From: Nanobdellota archaeon
GTDB lineage: Archaea > Nanobdellota > Nanobdellia > Parvarchaeales > Parvarchaeaceae
Length of the DNA stretch: 39,176 nucleotides
NCBI GenBank assembly: GCA_021797085.1
Contig: JAKAAG010000008.1
Coordinates: forward strand, 1-39,176
Direction of reading: 5' to 3'
Shown here: positions 1-7,587 of the stretch, piece by piece
How the letters are laid out: each line of letters starts with the position of its first letter
Position numbering within the stretch: position 1 is the first letter of the stretch
Made by a program: the position numbers and the translations under genes
Notes under the pieces: generated by a model
Seen by the model: only the letters and a program-made list of their open reading frames with translations
The model's database searches: none
What the model was told of the DNA's origin: nothing

Positions 1-20
1 GGCATTCTAAGGGATATATT

Positions 21-40
21 TCGAAAGGCTTTTATATAAT
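21..40 (+). promoter_or_regulatory. TATA/BRE promoter of the MDR gene
   Basis: A purine-rich BRE-like 'cgaaa' is followed by the A-box 'ttttatataat'. The centre of the A-box lies about 25 nt before the ATG at 60, so transcription should start at or next to the start codon and the mRNA is probably leaderless. No Shine-Dalgarno sequence precedes the ATG, which agrees. Confidence 0.6.
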
Positions 41-59
41 AACATATATCTTATACGAT

Positions 60-1049
60 ATGAAAGCATGGGTTCTAAGTAAAAACGGTATAGACAATTT
101 GAATTTAAAGGAAATTCAAAAACCAGAAGTTAAAGAGGGCCAGGTTCTTGTAAAAGTAAAGGCACTTGGATTGAATCCAGTAGATTCAATGGTGATTGAT
201 TCAATACCTGTAAACGCAGAAAAAATCCCTGGAGCAGAATTTGCCGGTGAAATAGAAGAGGTAGGGCAGGGCGTAAAAGAATTAAAGAAGGGGGATAGAG
301 TAAGCATTTACAACAGGTACTTTGACGGAACATGTTCTTACTGCAAAAGTGGAAATGAAATGCTCTGCGATAATGGATACATATTCAGCATAGGATCAAA
401 TGGTGGATTGGCAGAATACATTGCTGTTGATCAAAAGAACGCATTCAAACTGCCTGCTTCAGTTGATTTTGAATTAGCTGCGAGTTTACCGGTAGCTGCG
501 CTTACCTCTTACAATGCTTTAGAAAGAGCAAAAGTACAGAAAAATGAATTTGTTGTTGTAGTCGGTGCTTCAGGAAACACGGGCATATTTGCGCTTCAAT
601 TTGCTAAAATACTTGGTGCAAAGACTATTGCTGTTTCAAGCAAGGACTGGGTAAAGGATTTCGGTGCAGACTATGTGGTTGGATATGAAAACGCGTTAGA
701 AGAAGTAAGAAAAATAACTAATTCAAAGATGGCAGACGCAGTAGTAGAATCAATAGGGGAGAAATTCTGGGATTTAGGTTATTCTCTTTTGGGCAAAAAT
801 GGTAGGATGGTTGCATTTGGAACAGAAACGGGCAGCAATGCAAAAATAGATATTTCACAGCTTTATTCAAAACAGCTTAGTATATTGGGTTCAACAGGAG
901 GATCCGTGAGACAATTTTCTGAAGTAGTAAAAAACTCAAAAGACTTGAAGGTTAAAGTCTGGAAAAAATTCAGCTTACAGGAAGCAAAGGATGCATTCAA
1001 GGAAAATAACAGCAAAGAAAAGAGTGGGAGAGTTATAATAGAGTTATAG
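60..1049 (+). CDS. Zinc-type MDR alcohol dehydrogenase / quinone reductase-like
   Basis: Medium-chain dehydrogenase/reductase of 329 aa, expected to be a cytosolic NAD(P)-dependent oxidoreductase. The N-terminal GroES-like domain includes 'GEIEEVGQGV'. The Rossmann domain carries the nucleotide-binding motif 'VVGASGNTG' near residue 167. The structural-zinc lobe is kept as D-x2-C-x2-C-x7-C, with Asp in place of the first Cys; an acidic ligand at this position is known in Sulfolobus ADH. The catalytic-zinc ligands are missing: the usual Cys in the first motif is Asn ('LGLNPVD') and the 'GHE' motif reads 'GAE'. It therefore probably acts as a zinc-independent reductase of the quinone-oxidoreductase type rather than a classical alcohol dehydrogenase. 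The substrate cannot be told. It is monocistronic, with its own promoter. Confidence 0.85.
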   Translation: MKAWVLSKNGIDNLNLKEIQKPEVKEGQVLVKVKALGLNPVDSMVIDSIPVNAEKIPGAEFAGEIEEVGQGVKELKKGDRVSIYNRYFDGTCSYCKSGNEMLCDNGYIFSIGSNGGLAEYIAVDQKNAFKLPASVDFELAASLPVAALTSYNALERAKVQKNEFVVVVGASGNTGIFALQFAKILGAKTIAVSSKDWVKDFGADYVVGYENALEEVRKITNSKMADAVVESIGEKFWDLGYSLLGKNGRMVAFGTETGSNAKIDISQLYSKQLSILGSTGGSVRQFSEVVKNSKDLKVKVWKKFSLQEAKDAFKENNSKEKSGRVIIEL

Positions 1050-1180
1050 AGCTTAAAAGATAGCTAATGTTTCTCTTGACCTATCATTAATTTTTACTTA
1101 ACAATATTTTATTTGCCACGGTAAATACAGCAATGCTTTTTGTGTTTAGTCTTATATAAAATATATCACTTTATAATAGT

Positions 1181-1195
1181 AAAGTATTTATATAA
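1181..1195 (+). promoter_or_regulatory. TATA promoter of the TraB-like gene
   Basis: The A-box 'tatttatataa' is centred about 25 nt before the ATG at 1215, pointing to a leaderless transcript. A second TATA-like run, 'cttatataaaata', lies about 35 nt further upstream and could be an alternative. The preceding 100 nt contain T-runs that may terminate the MDR transcript. Confidence 0.5.
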
Positions 1196-1214
1196 CCTTT
1201 ATCTATAGATATAA

Positions 1215-1787
1215 ATGAAAAAGTTATCTGAGATAATATCTAAAGTACCTAAAACACTGACAGGCAAAAAGGAAGTAATAATAGTCGGAGAAGAGCACCC
1301 AAATTTAGAGCATAAATACAGGGAAATGGAAATACTTGAGAGATACAAGCCAGCTTACCTTTTGTGGGAAGGATACAAAGAAGGAAAAATTGATGAGAAG
1401 GGAATGTTACTGTACAATAAAGCAAGAGAAAATGGAACGGAGATAATAAACCATGACATTGATTTTAAAGGCAGGCTTCCTTTCACAAAAGAGTTAAACG
1501 AGCTTGATAGAAACCATTACACTGACTTTAAAAAAGAGGAGGAAAGAATTGAAAAATCAAAGTATTATCTGGAAAAGTACGACTCTTGGATAGACGCTAT
1601 AAATCCTAAAAGAGAACAGTACATGTTTGATAACATAAAAAAATACGTAGAAAAAAACAATTACAATGAAAAACCGATAGTAGTTGTAACTGGAAGAAAC
1701 CATCTCAAAGGAATATCAGAAAAACTTGATAATGAGGGGATAAGTTACAAGAAAATCGACCTTTCTTCATATAAAAAAAGATATTAG
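1215..1787 (+). CDS. TraB/Tiki (GumN-like) superfamily protein
   Basis: A soluble 190-aa protein with the spaced motifs of the TraB/PrgY/Tiki/GumN superfamily. These are an early 'VGEEHPN' (GxxH-like), an internal 'REQYMFDNI' (conserved Arg followed by a helix) and a late 'VVVTGRNHLKGI', matching the family's second G-x-x-H before a Gly. Tiki members are metal-dependent proteases; TraB members are linked to pheromone shutdown. The archaeal role is unknown. There is no membrane segment or signal peptide, so it is likely cytosolic. It is shorter than typical family members, so the fold call rests on the motifs alone. Confidence 0.55.
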   Translation: MKKLSEIISKVPKTLTGKKEVIIVGEEHPNLEHKYREMEILERYKPAYLLWEGYKEGKIDEKGMLLYNKARENGTEIINHDIDFKGRLPFTKELNELDRNHYTDFKKEEERIEKSKYYLEKYDSWIDAINPKREQYMFDNIKKYVEKNNYNEKPIVVVTGRNHLKGISEKLDNEGISYKKIDLSSYKKRY

Positions 1788-1824
1788 AGAAAAGGCAAGA
1801 GCAGGCTAATTTCAAGAAAAAAAT

Positions 1825-2562
1825 TCAATTTTTACTCATGATTCTTTCAAAATCAGATATATCGTTTATTATCAGATCTGGCTCATACTTACTGTTTTCA
1901 TTTGATCGTATGTAGCCTGTAAACAGAACTGCCTTCATCCCCGATTCTTTTGCGTTCTGTATGTCTAAATCAGGCCTGTCTCCCACCATTATTATGTCCT
2001 TTGTGCTTAATCCTAAAAGTTTCGCAGTTTCTATGAATGGTTTAACGCCATCTTTTGCCTTTGAGAATGGTATTGTCTCTCCAGCTATTACTATGATATC
2101 AAAATAGTTGTGGAATGGAACCCTATTTATCCTTTCAGCCTTTAAGCCGTTTACGGAATCCCTCTCGCTTAAAAGCGCCAGTTTTTTACCTTCTTGTTTA
2201 AGTTTTCTTAGCAAACCTTCTGTTTTACTTGAAAATTTCTGGTTCTCTAATACATAGTTATAGAATACCTGCTTGTAATGCTCTTTTTCTTCCTCACCTA
2301 ATTTTATTGACTCCCTGCTTGCTATGAGCGGTATCCATTCTGCATGATCATATGATGTCTTTGATTTGGACAATTCCGCTATCTTTTCTTGCTGGAAAAC
2401 ATTTGCTTCGGAAATAAGCTTTTCTTTGTCTACGTTGAATTTTTCGGCCATTTCAGAAAAGACTCTATTATATGCCTCGGATACCGTTGTTTTTGTATCG
2501 ACCAAGGTGTTATCAAAATCAAACACCACTCCCTTAAAATCAATTCTGCTCTTAGTAAGCAT
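1825..2562 (-). CDS. HAD-superfamily hydrolase (phosphatase)
   Basis: A 245-aa haloacid dehalogenase-like hydrolase with all four motifs. Motif I is 'DFDNTLVDT' with nucleophile Asp15 and acid/base Asp17. Motif II is a Ser in 'LALLSERDS'. The motif III Lys lies in the 'SKAKDGVKP' region. Motif IV is 'MVGDRPDLDIQNAKESG'. A helical C1 cap lies between motifs I and II, as in phosphoglycolate phosphatase and pyrophosphatase PpaX. It is a cytosolic, Mg-dependent phosphomonoesterase; the substrate cannot be assigned. It is convergent with the TraB-like gene and possibly co-transcribed with the RMD1-like gene upstream (63-nt gap). Confidence 0.85.
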   Translation of the reverse strand: MLTKSRIDFKGVVFDFDNTLVDTKTTVSEAYNRVFSEMAEKFNVDKEKLISEANVFQQEKIAELSKSKTSYDHAEWIPLIASRESIKLGEEEKEHYKQVFYNYVLENQKFSSKTEGLLRKLKQEGKKLALLSERDSVNGLKAERINRVPFHNYFDIIVIAGETIPFSKAKDGVKPFIETAKLLGLSTKDIIMVGDRPDLDIQNAKESGMKAVLFTGYIRSNENSKYEPDLIINDISDFERIMSKN

Positions 2563-2625
2563 TAATTATTTAAGATATGTGCTCGTTATTAAGCTTTTCT
2601 TTCTGTAAAGGATAGTAAAGTGACT

Positions 2626-3717
2626 TCATTTGTAGAAAGGTATTATGATAAGGATTATTTCAATTACAAATAGAAGTATGACTATCCATTCTAAAAATGA
2701 ACTTGTGTCCTCTGATACCTGGCTCTGTATAAAACTGCGTATGTTTACCAGCATTTCAAATGTCGTTTCCAGCCTTTTTGCTAGGTCAGTAAGACGGAAA
2801 GCATCTGAAAGAAGGGAGTAAAGCCTGGCAAGATACCACTCACCAAAGCTCATAATTATCTGGTTTATGCCTTCGACAAGATCCTTGTACTCTGCGTAGA
2901 AATCGCTTATCTCCTTGCTTAGCTTTATCAAATTCCTTCTGGTGAATACCATATAAATCGGATTCCTGCTCATGTTTAGGAAACGGCTATTTACGGTGTC
3001 TATCATCTTGTTCACTTCATTCTGGTATACCCTGTATTCCAAAAGTTGTATGTTTGCTGTATCAGCAACCATTATTTCATTCTCATAATTGCTTGTGTTT
3101 GATGTAAGAAACATAGCATCCCAGTCAACTATGACTGAATCGCAGCCGTAGTATGACAAATTCCTCTTTATAGTATTTGTAACATATTCCTTTGAAAGTT
3201 CTTTGTAATTCTGTTCATCCAGCAATATACCTGCAATTAGCTCCTTGTTTTTTTCTACAAAGTTATCGGCACATTGCTCTAAGAAGTATGACCTATACAT
3301 CTCGAATATTCTCTTTTCCTTTATCTGCATGCGCTTTGAAAGTGTTTTTTCTATTCTAACTTTAGTGTCCTCTGCCAGTTCCTTAAACCTATTTTCAAAT
3401 CTTTTATCAAAGGTTATACTCTCCAGCAAAGCCGTATTAAGATTTGAAAGAGAGGAACGAACTCTAACGGCCATTGCACCAACAGAGTAGATTACGCATT
3501 GAATGTTCACTGGAATCGTTATGCTGTCGAATTTCACTTCTTTTTTACCCGCATTAATTATTAAAGGAAGCTCAAACGGGTTTAGTCCCTCCGGCACCGC
3601 TTTTCCATACTCATAAAAAGAGAATTCCTCCGCTCCCTTGAAATAGTTCTTTACTTGCTCTAGGTTTATTTCATCCGCAAAATCGTAAAAATAGCTGTAG
3701 ATTATCTCTCCTTTCAT
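2626..3717 (-). CDS. RMD1/YagE (DUF155) family membrane protein
   Basis: A 363-aa protein with a soluble, helix-rich N-terminal region and one C-terminal transmembrane helix. The last 25 residues, including 'FLEWIVILLFVIEIIL', match the characteristic C-terminus of the RMD1/YagE (DUF155) family. The segment 'ANIQLLEYRVYQNEVNKMI' fits the helical region before it. Family members are tail-anchored, in mitochondria in eukaryotes and at the cell membrane in bacteria. Their molecular function is poorly defined. The start ATG is preceded by an AT-rich intergenic region shared with the divergent metallopeptidase-like gene. I am fairly sure of the family from the C-terminal signature. Confidence 0.65.
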   Translation of the reverse strand: MKGEIIYSYFYDFADEINLEQVKNYFKGAEEFSFYEYGKAVPEGLNPFELPLIINAGKKEVKFDSITIPVNIQCVIYSVGAMAVRVRSSLSNLNTALLESITFDKRFENRFKELAEDTKVRIEKTLSKRMQIKEKRIFEMYRSYFLEQCADNFVEKNKELIAGILLDEQNYKELSKEYVTNTIKRNLSYYGCDSVIVDWDAMFLTSNTSNYENEIMVADTANIQLLEYRVYQNEVNKMIDTVNSRFLNMSRNPIYMVFTRRNLIKLSKEISDFYAEYKDLVEGINQIIMSFGEWYLARLYSLLSDAFRLTDLAKRLETTFEMLVNIRSFIQSQVSEDTSSFLEWIVILLFVIEIILIIIPFYK

Positions 3718-3786
3718 AAAGGATGATTTAGGACTGCTTTAATTATATACTTGCCTCATATTTTATTAATCACTTGCTGATAAACA

Positions 3787-3800
3787 TTTTTATATAATTT
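3787..3800 (+). promoter_or_regulatory. TATA promoter of the HExxH gene
   Basis: The A-box 'tttttatataattt' lies about 23 nt upstream of the ATG at 3817, consistent with a nearly leaderless transcript. It sits in the 99-nt divergent spacer shared with the RMD1-like gene. Confidence 0.5.
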
Positions 3801-3816
3801 AAAATCTAAAAAGGAA

Positions 3817-4488
3817 ATGAAAAACAAAGACCTAAACAAAATACTGAAAGACGGCACGGAGTACAAACGCTTCTTATTTGAAAATTTTGGCATAAAAGAG
3901 GATATTCAAATCGTAAAAAATGTGCTTCCTTACTACATTTACAGCATGGCATATTCTGTAGGACGCAACAAAATATGGGTATCAAATGAAACTAAGCGTA
4001 TAATGTACATCATAGCAGAGAAGGATGAACTTAAAGAACTTAGAGAAGGATGCAGGTTCATAATACAGCATGAGCTGGGGCATTCTCATGATGTAAAAGA
4101 CAAAAATAAAAACGTCAGGGACTATTTCCACAGGCTACTTTACATTAACAGCGGAAATTACACCATAGACTGCTTTCCGGAATCGGAAGCAACAAGGTAT
4201 GCGCTTTCAAAATCAAACAACTACATAGAAGCGCTTGCAGGGTTCTTAGCCATATCTACCTTTTTATACAAAACGGATGTAAAAACAAGCATAGAAGTAT
4301 ACTCTGAACATTTCTCAAACTCAAATATAAAGGAGGAGGAAAAAAGAATGGTTTTGAATTCTTTAAGCAGTTTCAAACTTTCCGATGAAAACTATGAAAA
4401 AATATTGAGGAAGACGGAGATATATCTGGGTAAATTAAATGACAAGCTTGCAAGAAGCCTTCTGTATAAAGTAAGGAATAAAAACTAA
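3817..4488 (+). CDS. Putative zinc metallopeptidase (HExxH)
   Basis: A 223-aa soluble protein of unknown family. Residues 85-89 read 'HELGH', the HExxH zinc-binding and catalytic signature, inside a helix ('FIIQHELGHSHD'). The third ligand may be Glu122 or Glu124 in 'FPESEATRYAL', a spacing seen in gluzincin-like peptidases, but this is a guess. There is no signal peptide or membrane helix, so any activity would be cytosolic. The C-terminal 80 residues are helical and charged. It is a single gene with its own promoter. An HExxH match alone can be fortuitous, but the helical context with Gly before the second His favours a real site. Confidence 0.5.
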   Translation: MKNKDLNKILKDGTEYKRFLFENFGIKEDIQIVKNVLPYYIYSMAYSVGRNKIWVSNETKRIMYIIAEKDELKELREGCRFIIQHELGHSHDVKDKNKNVRDYFHRLLYINSGNYTIDCFPESEATRYALSKSNNYIEALAGFLAISTFLYKTDVKTSIEVYSEHFSNSNIKEEEKRMVLNSLSSFKLSDENYEKILRKTEIYLGKLNDKLARSLLYKVRNKN

Positions 4489-4504
4489 AAAGCAAAGATA
4501 AGAT

Positions 4505-5002
4505 TTATGCTTTTAAGTAATGGTTTATGAATACTCCGTAACATTCATCGTTTGGAAGGAATCTCCTTACAACTTTTTCCCAACCTTTGCTTCCCACCAA
4601 ACTTCTTACCAGACTAGAGCTTACAACTGACAGATCCTCTGGCGGTATGAGGAAAATTGTTGTTATCTTTTCATTCAATCTGCTATTTATATATTGTATC
4701 CCTTTTTCATATTCTAAGTCAGTTTCCGTTCTTATGCCCCTTATTATATAAGAAGCGTTTATCTTGACGGCATAGTCTACCAAAAGTTCTCCTTTGAATG
4801 AGTCTACCCTTACGTTTTTATAGTCTTTTGTCGCAGAAAAAAGCATTTTCTTCTTTTCCTCCAGTGAAAAGTCCTCCTTTTTCTGCTGGTTCTCGCCTAC
4901 TGCAACTACCAATTTATCAAACAATTCTGCAGCCCTTTTTATAACCCACTCATGCCCTATGGTTATAGGATCAAAGCTGCCTGCATAGACTGCCTTTTTC
5001 AT
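4505..5002 (-). CDS. coaD: Phosphopantetheine adenylyltransferase, bacterial type
   Basis: Transfers AMP from ATP to 4'-phosphopantetheine to give dephospho-CoA, the penultimate step of CoA synthesis. The 165-aa length and the motifs fit bacterial CoaD: 'GSFDPITIGH' (residues 8-17, the T/HxGH nucleotidyltransferase site), 'IIRGIRTETDLEYE' (bacterial 'RGLR..DFEYE') and 'SSSLVRSL' (bacterial ISSS/T-x-VR). Most archaea use a different, distantly related archaeal-type enzyme, so this copy looks acquired from bacteria. It is convergent with the HExxH gene (16-nt gap) and divergent from the Nudix gene. Confidence 0.9.
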   Translation of the reverse strand: MKKAVYAGSFDPITIGHEWVIKRAAELFDKLVVAVGENQQKKEDFSLEEKKKMLFSATKDYKNVRVDSFKGELLVDYAVKINASYIIRGIRTETDLEYEKGIQYINSRLNEKITTIFLIPPEDLSVVSSSLVRSLVGSKGWEKVVRRFLPNDECYGVFINHYLKA

Positions 5003-5124
5003 AGTATATTTAATGCAGACCGATTTAAAAAAGCTAAGGTGTTTTTCATGAACGGCATTTATTAGTTAATGAAACTTAATCACTAAATAAAAAAGTTTAA
5101 TACTTTGCAAACTTATTTGACGTT

Positions 5125-5643
5125 ATGAAAGAGTTCTCTGGAAAGCGTTTTCAGGTAGAAACAAAGAAAGTGAAACTACCAAACGGCCACATAATGAGAC
5201 TTGAGAAGGTAAGCTCTAAGGAAATAGCGCTTGTTTTGCCTATAGTTAATAATGACAAAATTGCGGTAATAAAGCAATACAGGCCCGCAATAAAAAAATG
5301 GCTTTATGAATTCCCTGCAGGGTTAATCGAAAGAAATGAAACTCCAATAAAGGCAGCAAGGCGCGAGCTTGAAGAGGAAACTGGGCTTATATGCAAAAAT
5401 ATAAAAAAGGCAGGAGGCATGTTTACTTCTCCCGGTTTTTCAAACGAGTTCATGCACATATTTTTAGCTGATTGCACTGTTGGAGGAAAGCAAAACCTTG
5501 AGCCAGCGGAGAACATAATTGTTCGTTTAATACCTGCCAAAAAAATAATTTATATGGTAAAGAAGGGCATGTTTGTTAATGGCCCTGCACTAAGTGCAAT
5601 ATTATTTGGATTGATTTACAGAAAGGATTTGCCACTGAAATAA
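5125..5643 (+). CDS. Nudix hydrolase, ADP-ribose pyrophosphatase-like
   Basis: A 172-aa Nudix hydrolase. The Nudix box G-x5-E-x7-R-E-L-x-E-E-x-G-L is complete at residues 66-88 ('GLIERNETPIKAARRELEEE'). Upstream, 'VIKQYRPAIKKWLYEFPAG' is the signature of the ADP-ribose pyrophosphatase/NudF-like branch, which splits ADP-ribose into AMP and ribose 5-phosphate. The downstream 'TSPGFSNEFMHIFLA' also fits that branch. It is cytosolic and needs Mg. It starts from the divergent spacer with coaD and is convergent with the pilin-like gene that follows. Confidence 0.85.
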   Translation: MKEFSGKRFQVETKKVKLPNGHIMRLEKVSSKEIALVLPIVNNDKIAVIKQYRPAIKKWLYEFPAGLIERNETPIKAARRELEEETGLICKNIKKAGGMFTSPGFSNEFMHIFLADCTVGGKQNLEPAENIIVRLIPAKKIIYMVKKGMFVNGPALSAILFGLIYRKDLPLK

Positions 5644-5669
5644 TAAATTTTTAAAAACAACTAAAGGGT

Positions 5670-6143
5670 TTATGTGCTTTTTCCTGCTATGGTGCCGGTT
5701 GTGTTATAAGTAGCTTTAAGGCTAGATGACACATCTGAGTACTCCAGTACTGAAGCGAAACGAAAGGTCACCGCAGGAGCCGGACAGCTTATGCCTTTTA
5801 TGTTGATGTTGTAAAAATGGCCTCTTATTACCTGCATATTATTCAAATTAAAGGTTCCTGAAGTAATGTTGGAGCCAAGCGCAGACGTGAAGGTTATCTG
5901 TTTAAGATAACCGTACTCAACATTTCCTGAAAATAAAACCTGCATGCTGAAGGTCAGCTCTGTTGAATTGCATATAGCCGCGGATATTGAGAATGGAGAA
6001 AAGCCTGTAGAAGTCGGTGTAACGGATCTGCTTGGGCTGAAAACGCCCATTGAATAAAGAAAAACCATGACCACAACTATTATCAAAACCGCCCAGCCAT
6101 AAGTCATCATGTATTCTATAGCGGCTTGGGCACGTTTTGCCAT
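5670..6143 (-). CDS. Class III signal (pilin-like) secreted protein
   Basis: A 157-aa pilin/archaellin-like protein. A short basic N-terminus ('MAKRAQAAIEY') leads into a hydrophobic helix with Glu near the start of the mature chain, the class III signal cleaved by a prepilin peptidase (FlaK/PibD type). The motif 'EYMMTYGWA' is shared with the next gene upstream. After the helix comes a beta-rich domain containing 'TSTGFSPFSISAAIC', the same module seen in the 6327-6815 protein and in the partial protein at the right edge. It contains N-x-S/T glycosylation sequons. It is probably a subunit of a surface filament or a surface-anchored protein. Confidence 0.7.
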   Translation of the reverse strand: MAKRAQAAIEYMMTYGWAVLIIVVVMVFLYSMGVFSPSRSVTPTSTGFSPFSISAAICNSTELTFSMQVLFSGNVEYGYLKQITFTSALGSNITSGTFNLNNMQVIRGHFYNINIKGISCPAPAVTFRFASVLEYSDVSSSLKATYNTTGTIAGKST

Positions 6144-6297
6144 TTTAAATATAGGCTTTAAATAAATTAAAAGCTTTGCTAGAATAATTTGTCAAGAAAA
6201 GTTTTGGATATTTTAAAGACCTTCTAAAAATTGCAAAGAATGATTCTTTTAGAATTCTTAATAGTTTAACAATTAAATCTAATCCTTTAAAAACAGA

Positions 6298-6320
6298 AAG
6301 AAAAAAATAAAAAAATCAAA
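6298..6320 (-). terminator. Oligo-T terminator after the pilin-like gene
   Basis: On the minus strand, immediately after the stop codon of the 6327-6815 gene, there are two long T-runs (plus strand 'aaaaaaataaaaaaatc'). Archaeal RNA polymerase terminates at oligo-T in the non-template strand without a hairpin, so this is a likely terminator separating the two pilin-like genes. The rest of the 183-nt gap is AT-rich and should hold the promoter of the 5670-6143 gene, whose ATG is preceded by TATA-like 'atttaaagcc' sequence. Confidence 0.5.
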
Positions 6321-6326
6321 TCATTT

Positions 6327-6815
6327 TTAGCTGCTACCTGTTCCTACTAAGGTTCCTGTTGCGTAATAAGTTGCAGTACCTGCAGAATTTTTCACACTAA
6401 ATGACAAGTTTCCTGGAGCACTGAATGCTATCCCAGAACCTGTGCAACCTACATTTGTAGCGTTTATTACAAAGCTAGTTCCTGTAGTCACTGTGGGGAA
6501 AGTACCCGTAGCAGTTGTTACGGATTTAGCCCCAGAGAAATTTAGCCCAGTTGGCGAACTAAGTGTAAGACCTGTTACCTTTGCAGATGTGGCTCCGCCA
6601 GGTAATGGTCCAACGCTGAAGGCTACCGCTAAATAACTTGGAGTGCACACGGTCGAACTTACTGTGAACGGTGCAAATCCGCTACTTGTTGCAGTTACGC
6701 TTGCTCTAGGGTTAAAAATACCCATAGAGTACAGGATTACAGCTACGATGACTATGATCAGTATTGCCCAACCATAAGTCATCATGTACTCTAATGCTGA
6801 CTGTCCTTTTGCCAT
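6327..6815 (-). CDS. Class III signal (pilin-like) secreted protein
   Basis: A 162-aa paralogue of the 5670-6143 gene. It begins 'MAKGQSALEYMMTYGWA', an excellent class III signal (cleavage after KG, Gln and Glu at the start of the mature protein), followed by a helix ending 'LYSMGIF'. The C-terminal beta domain is low-complexity, Thr/Ser/Gly-rich and contains 'TSSGFAPFTVSSTVC'. Two further Cys could form a disulfide outside the cell. The DNA encoding the signal helix is almost identical between the two genes, pointing to recent duplication or gene conversion in that segment. It is likely a filament subunit. Confidence 0.75.
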   Translation of the reverse strand: MAKGQSALEYMMTYGWAILIIVIVAVILYSMGIFNPRASVTATSSGFAPFTVSSTVCTPSYLAVAFSVGPLPGGATSAKVTGLTLSSPTGLNFSGAKSVTTATGTFPTVTTGTSFVINATNVGCTGSGIAFSAPGNLSFSVKNSAGTATYYATGTLVGTGSS

Positions 6816-6882
6816 GATTATATAAAAAATTACTGGTATTTAAACATTCATATTTTACTCTTTCAAAAAGTAAAAATAAGGA

Positions 6883-7536
6883 TTAACCTATTGAAAATGG
6901 CAGATCAACGTAAATGCTGGGATTGCTGACGCTTGTTGCCACATAATTGTAGATTCCTGCAGGCAAAGCTATTGATTTTGTGTTTGCAAAGTAGGTGAAA
7001 GGAGAATTGCCTACAGCTAATTGCTTAATTGTTCCATTTGAAAAATCAAGTGAAAGGTTAACCTTTCCGGTAAATCCACCTATGAAAAGGTAATTTGGCA
7101 GGTTATCAGAATAGTTTGCGTACTCATAAGCTAATGCAGTATAAGTTGAATTTGTATACAGGGCAAGGTTTGACAGCCCGAATGACTCGTTTTCAGTGAG
7201 CATAGTGTTTGCTCCACAGGATGTTAAATCCTGTCCAGCCAAAAGCTTGCCACCGTAAAGAGAACTCTGATATATTATTATAACCCCATTAGAAATGTTT
7301 ATCGTGTAATTTTCAAAGGATGTAAATTGAAGCAATGGGAGGTATTCAACGGTTTGCAGGCCGTTGGAATCTGCAATTGAGTTTATGGAATCGGCTATCT
7401 CATTGCATATGCCGTTCATTTTAGAAACTGTAGGATTGCCTGCAGATATGTGCGTGAAGAAGACCGCTATGAATGCTATCAATACCAGAACAAACGACAC
7501 ATCTATAACGAATTCAAAGGAAAATTGCCCTCTCAT
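6883..7536 (-). CDS. Pilin-like secreted protein
   Basis: A 217-aa protein beginning 'MRGQFSFEFVIDVSF', a class III-type signal (basic residue and Gly, then Q-x-S-x-E) followed by a hydrophobic helix 'VLVLIAFIAVFFT'. The rest is a predicted extracellular domain rich in Asn, Ser and Thr with several N-x-S/T sites and few cysteines. It differs from the two downstream paralogues after the signal and lacks their 'GFxPF' module. The start is supported by a TATA element about 25 nt upstream, shared with the divergent gene. It may be a minor filament subunit. Confidence 0.65.
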   Translation of the reverse strand: MRGQFSFEFVIDVSFVLVLIAFIAVFFTHISAGNPTVSKMNGICNEIADSINSIADSNGLQTVEYLPLLQFTSFENYTINISNGVIIIYQSSLYGGKLLAGQDLTSCGANTMLTENESFGLSNLALYTNSTYTALAYEYANYSDNLPNYLFIGGFTGKVNLSLDFSNGTIKQLAVGNSPFTYFANTKSIALPAGIYNYVATSVSNPSIYVDLPFSIG

Positions 7537-7553
7537 ATTTAGATTAAAAGCAG

Positions 7554-7567
7554 AGTATATTTATACT
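7554..7567. promoter_or_regulatory. Shared palindromic TATA, bidirectional promoter
   Basis: 'AGTATATTTATACT' has perfect inverted arms AGTATA/TATACT around a TT spacer. Its centre lies about 25 nt from the ATG at 7536 (minus) and 27 nt from the GTG at 7588 (plus). One TATA site therefore appears to serve two divergent leaderless genes. Whether TBP chooses direction through BRE flanks cannot be read from the sequence. Confidence 0.55.
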
Positions 7568-7587
7568 ATTTCCTATCTAATTAAGAC

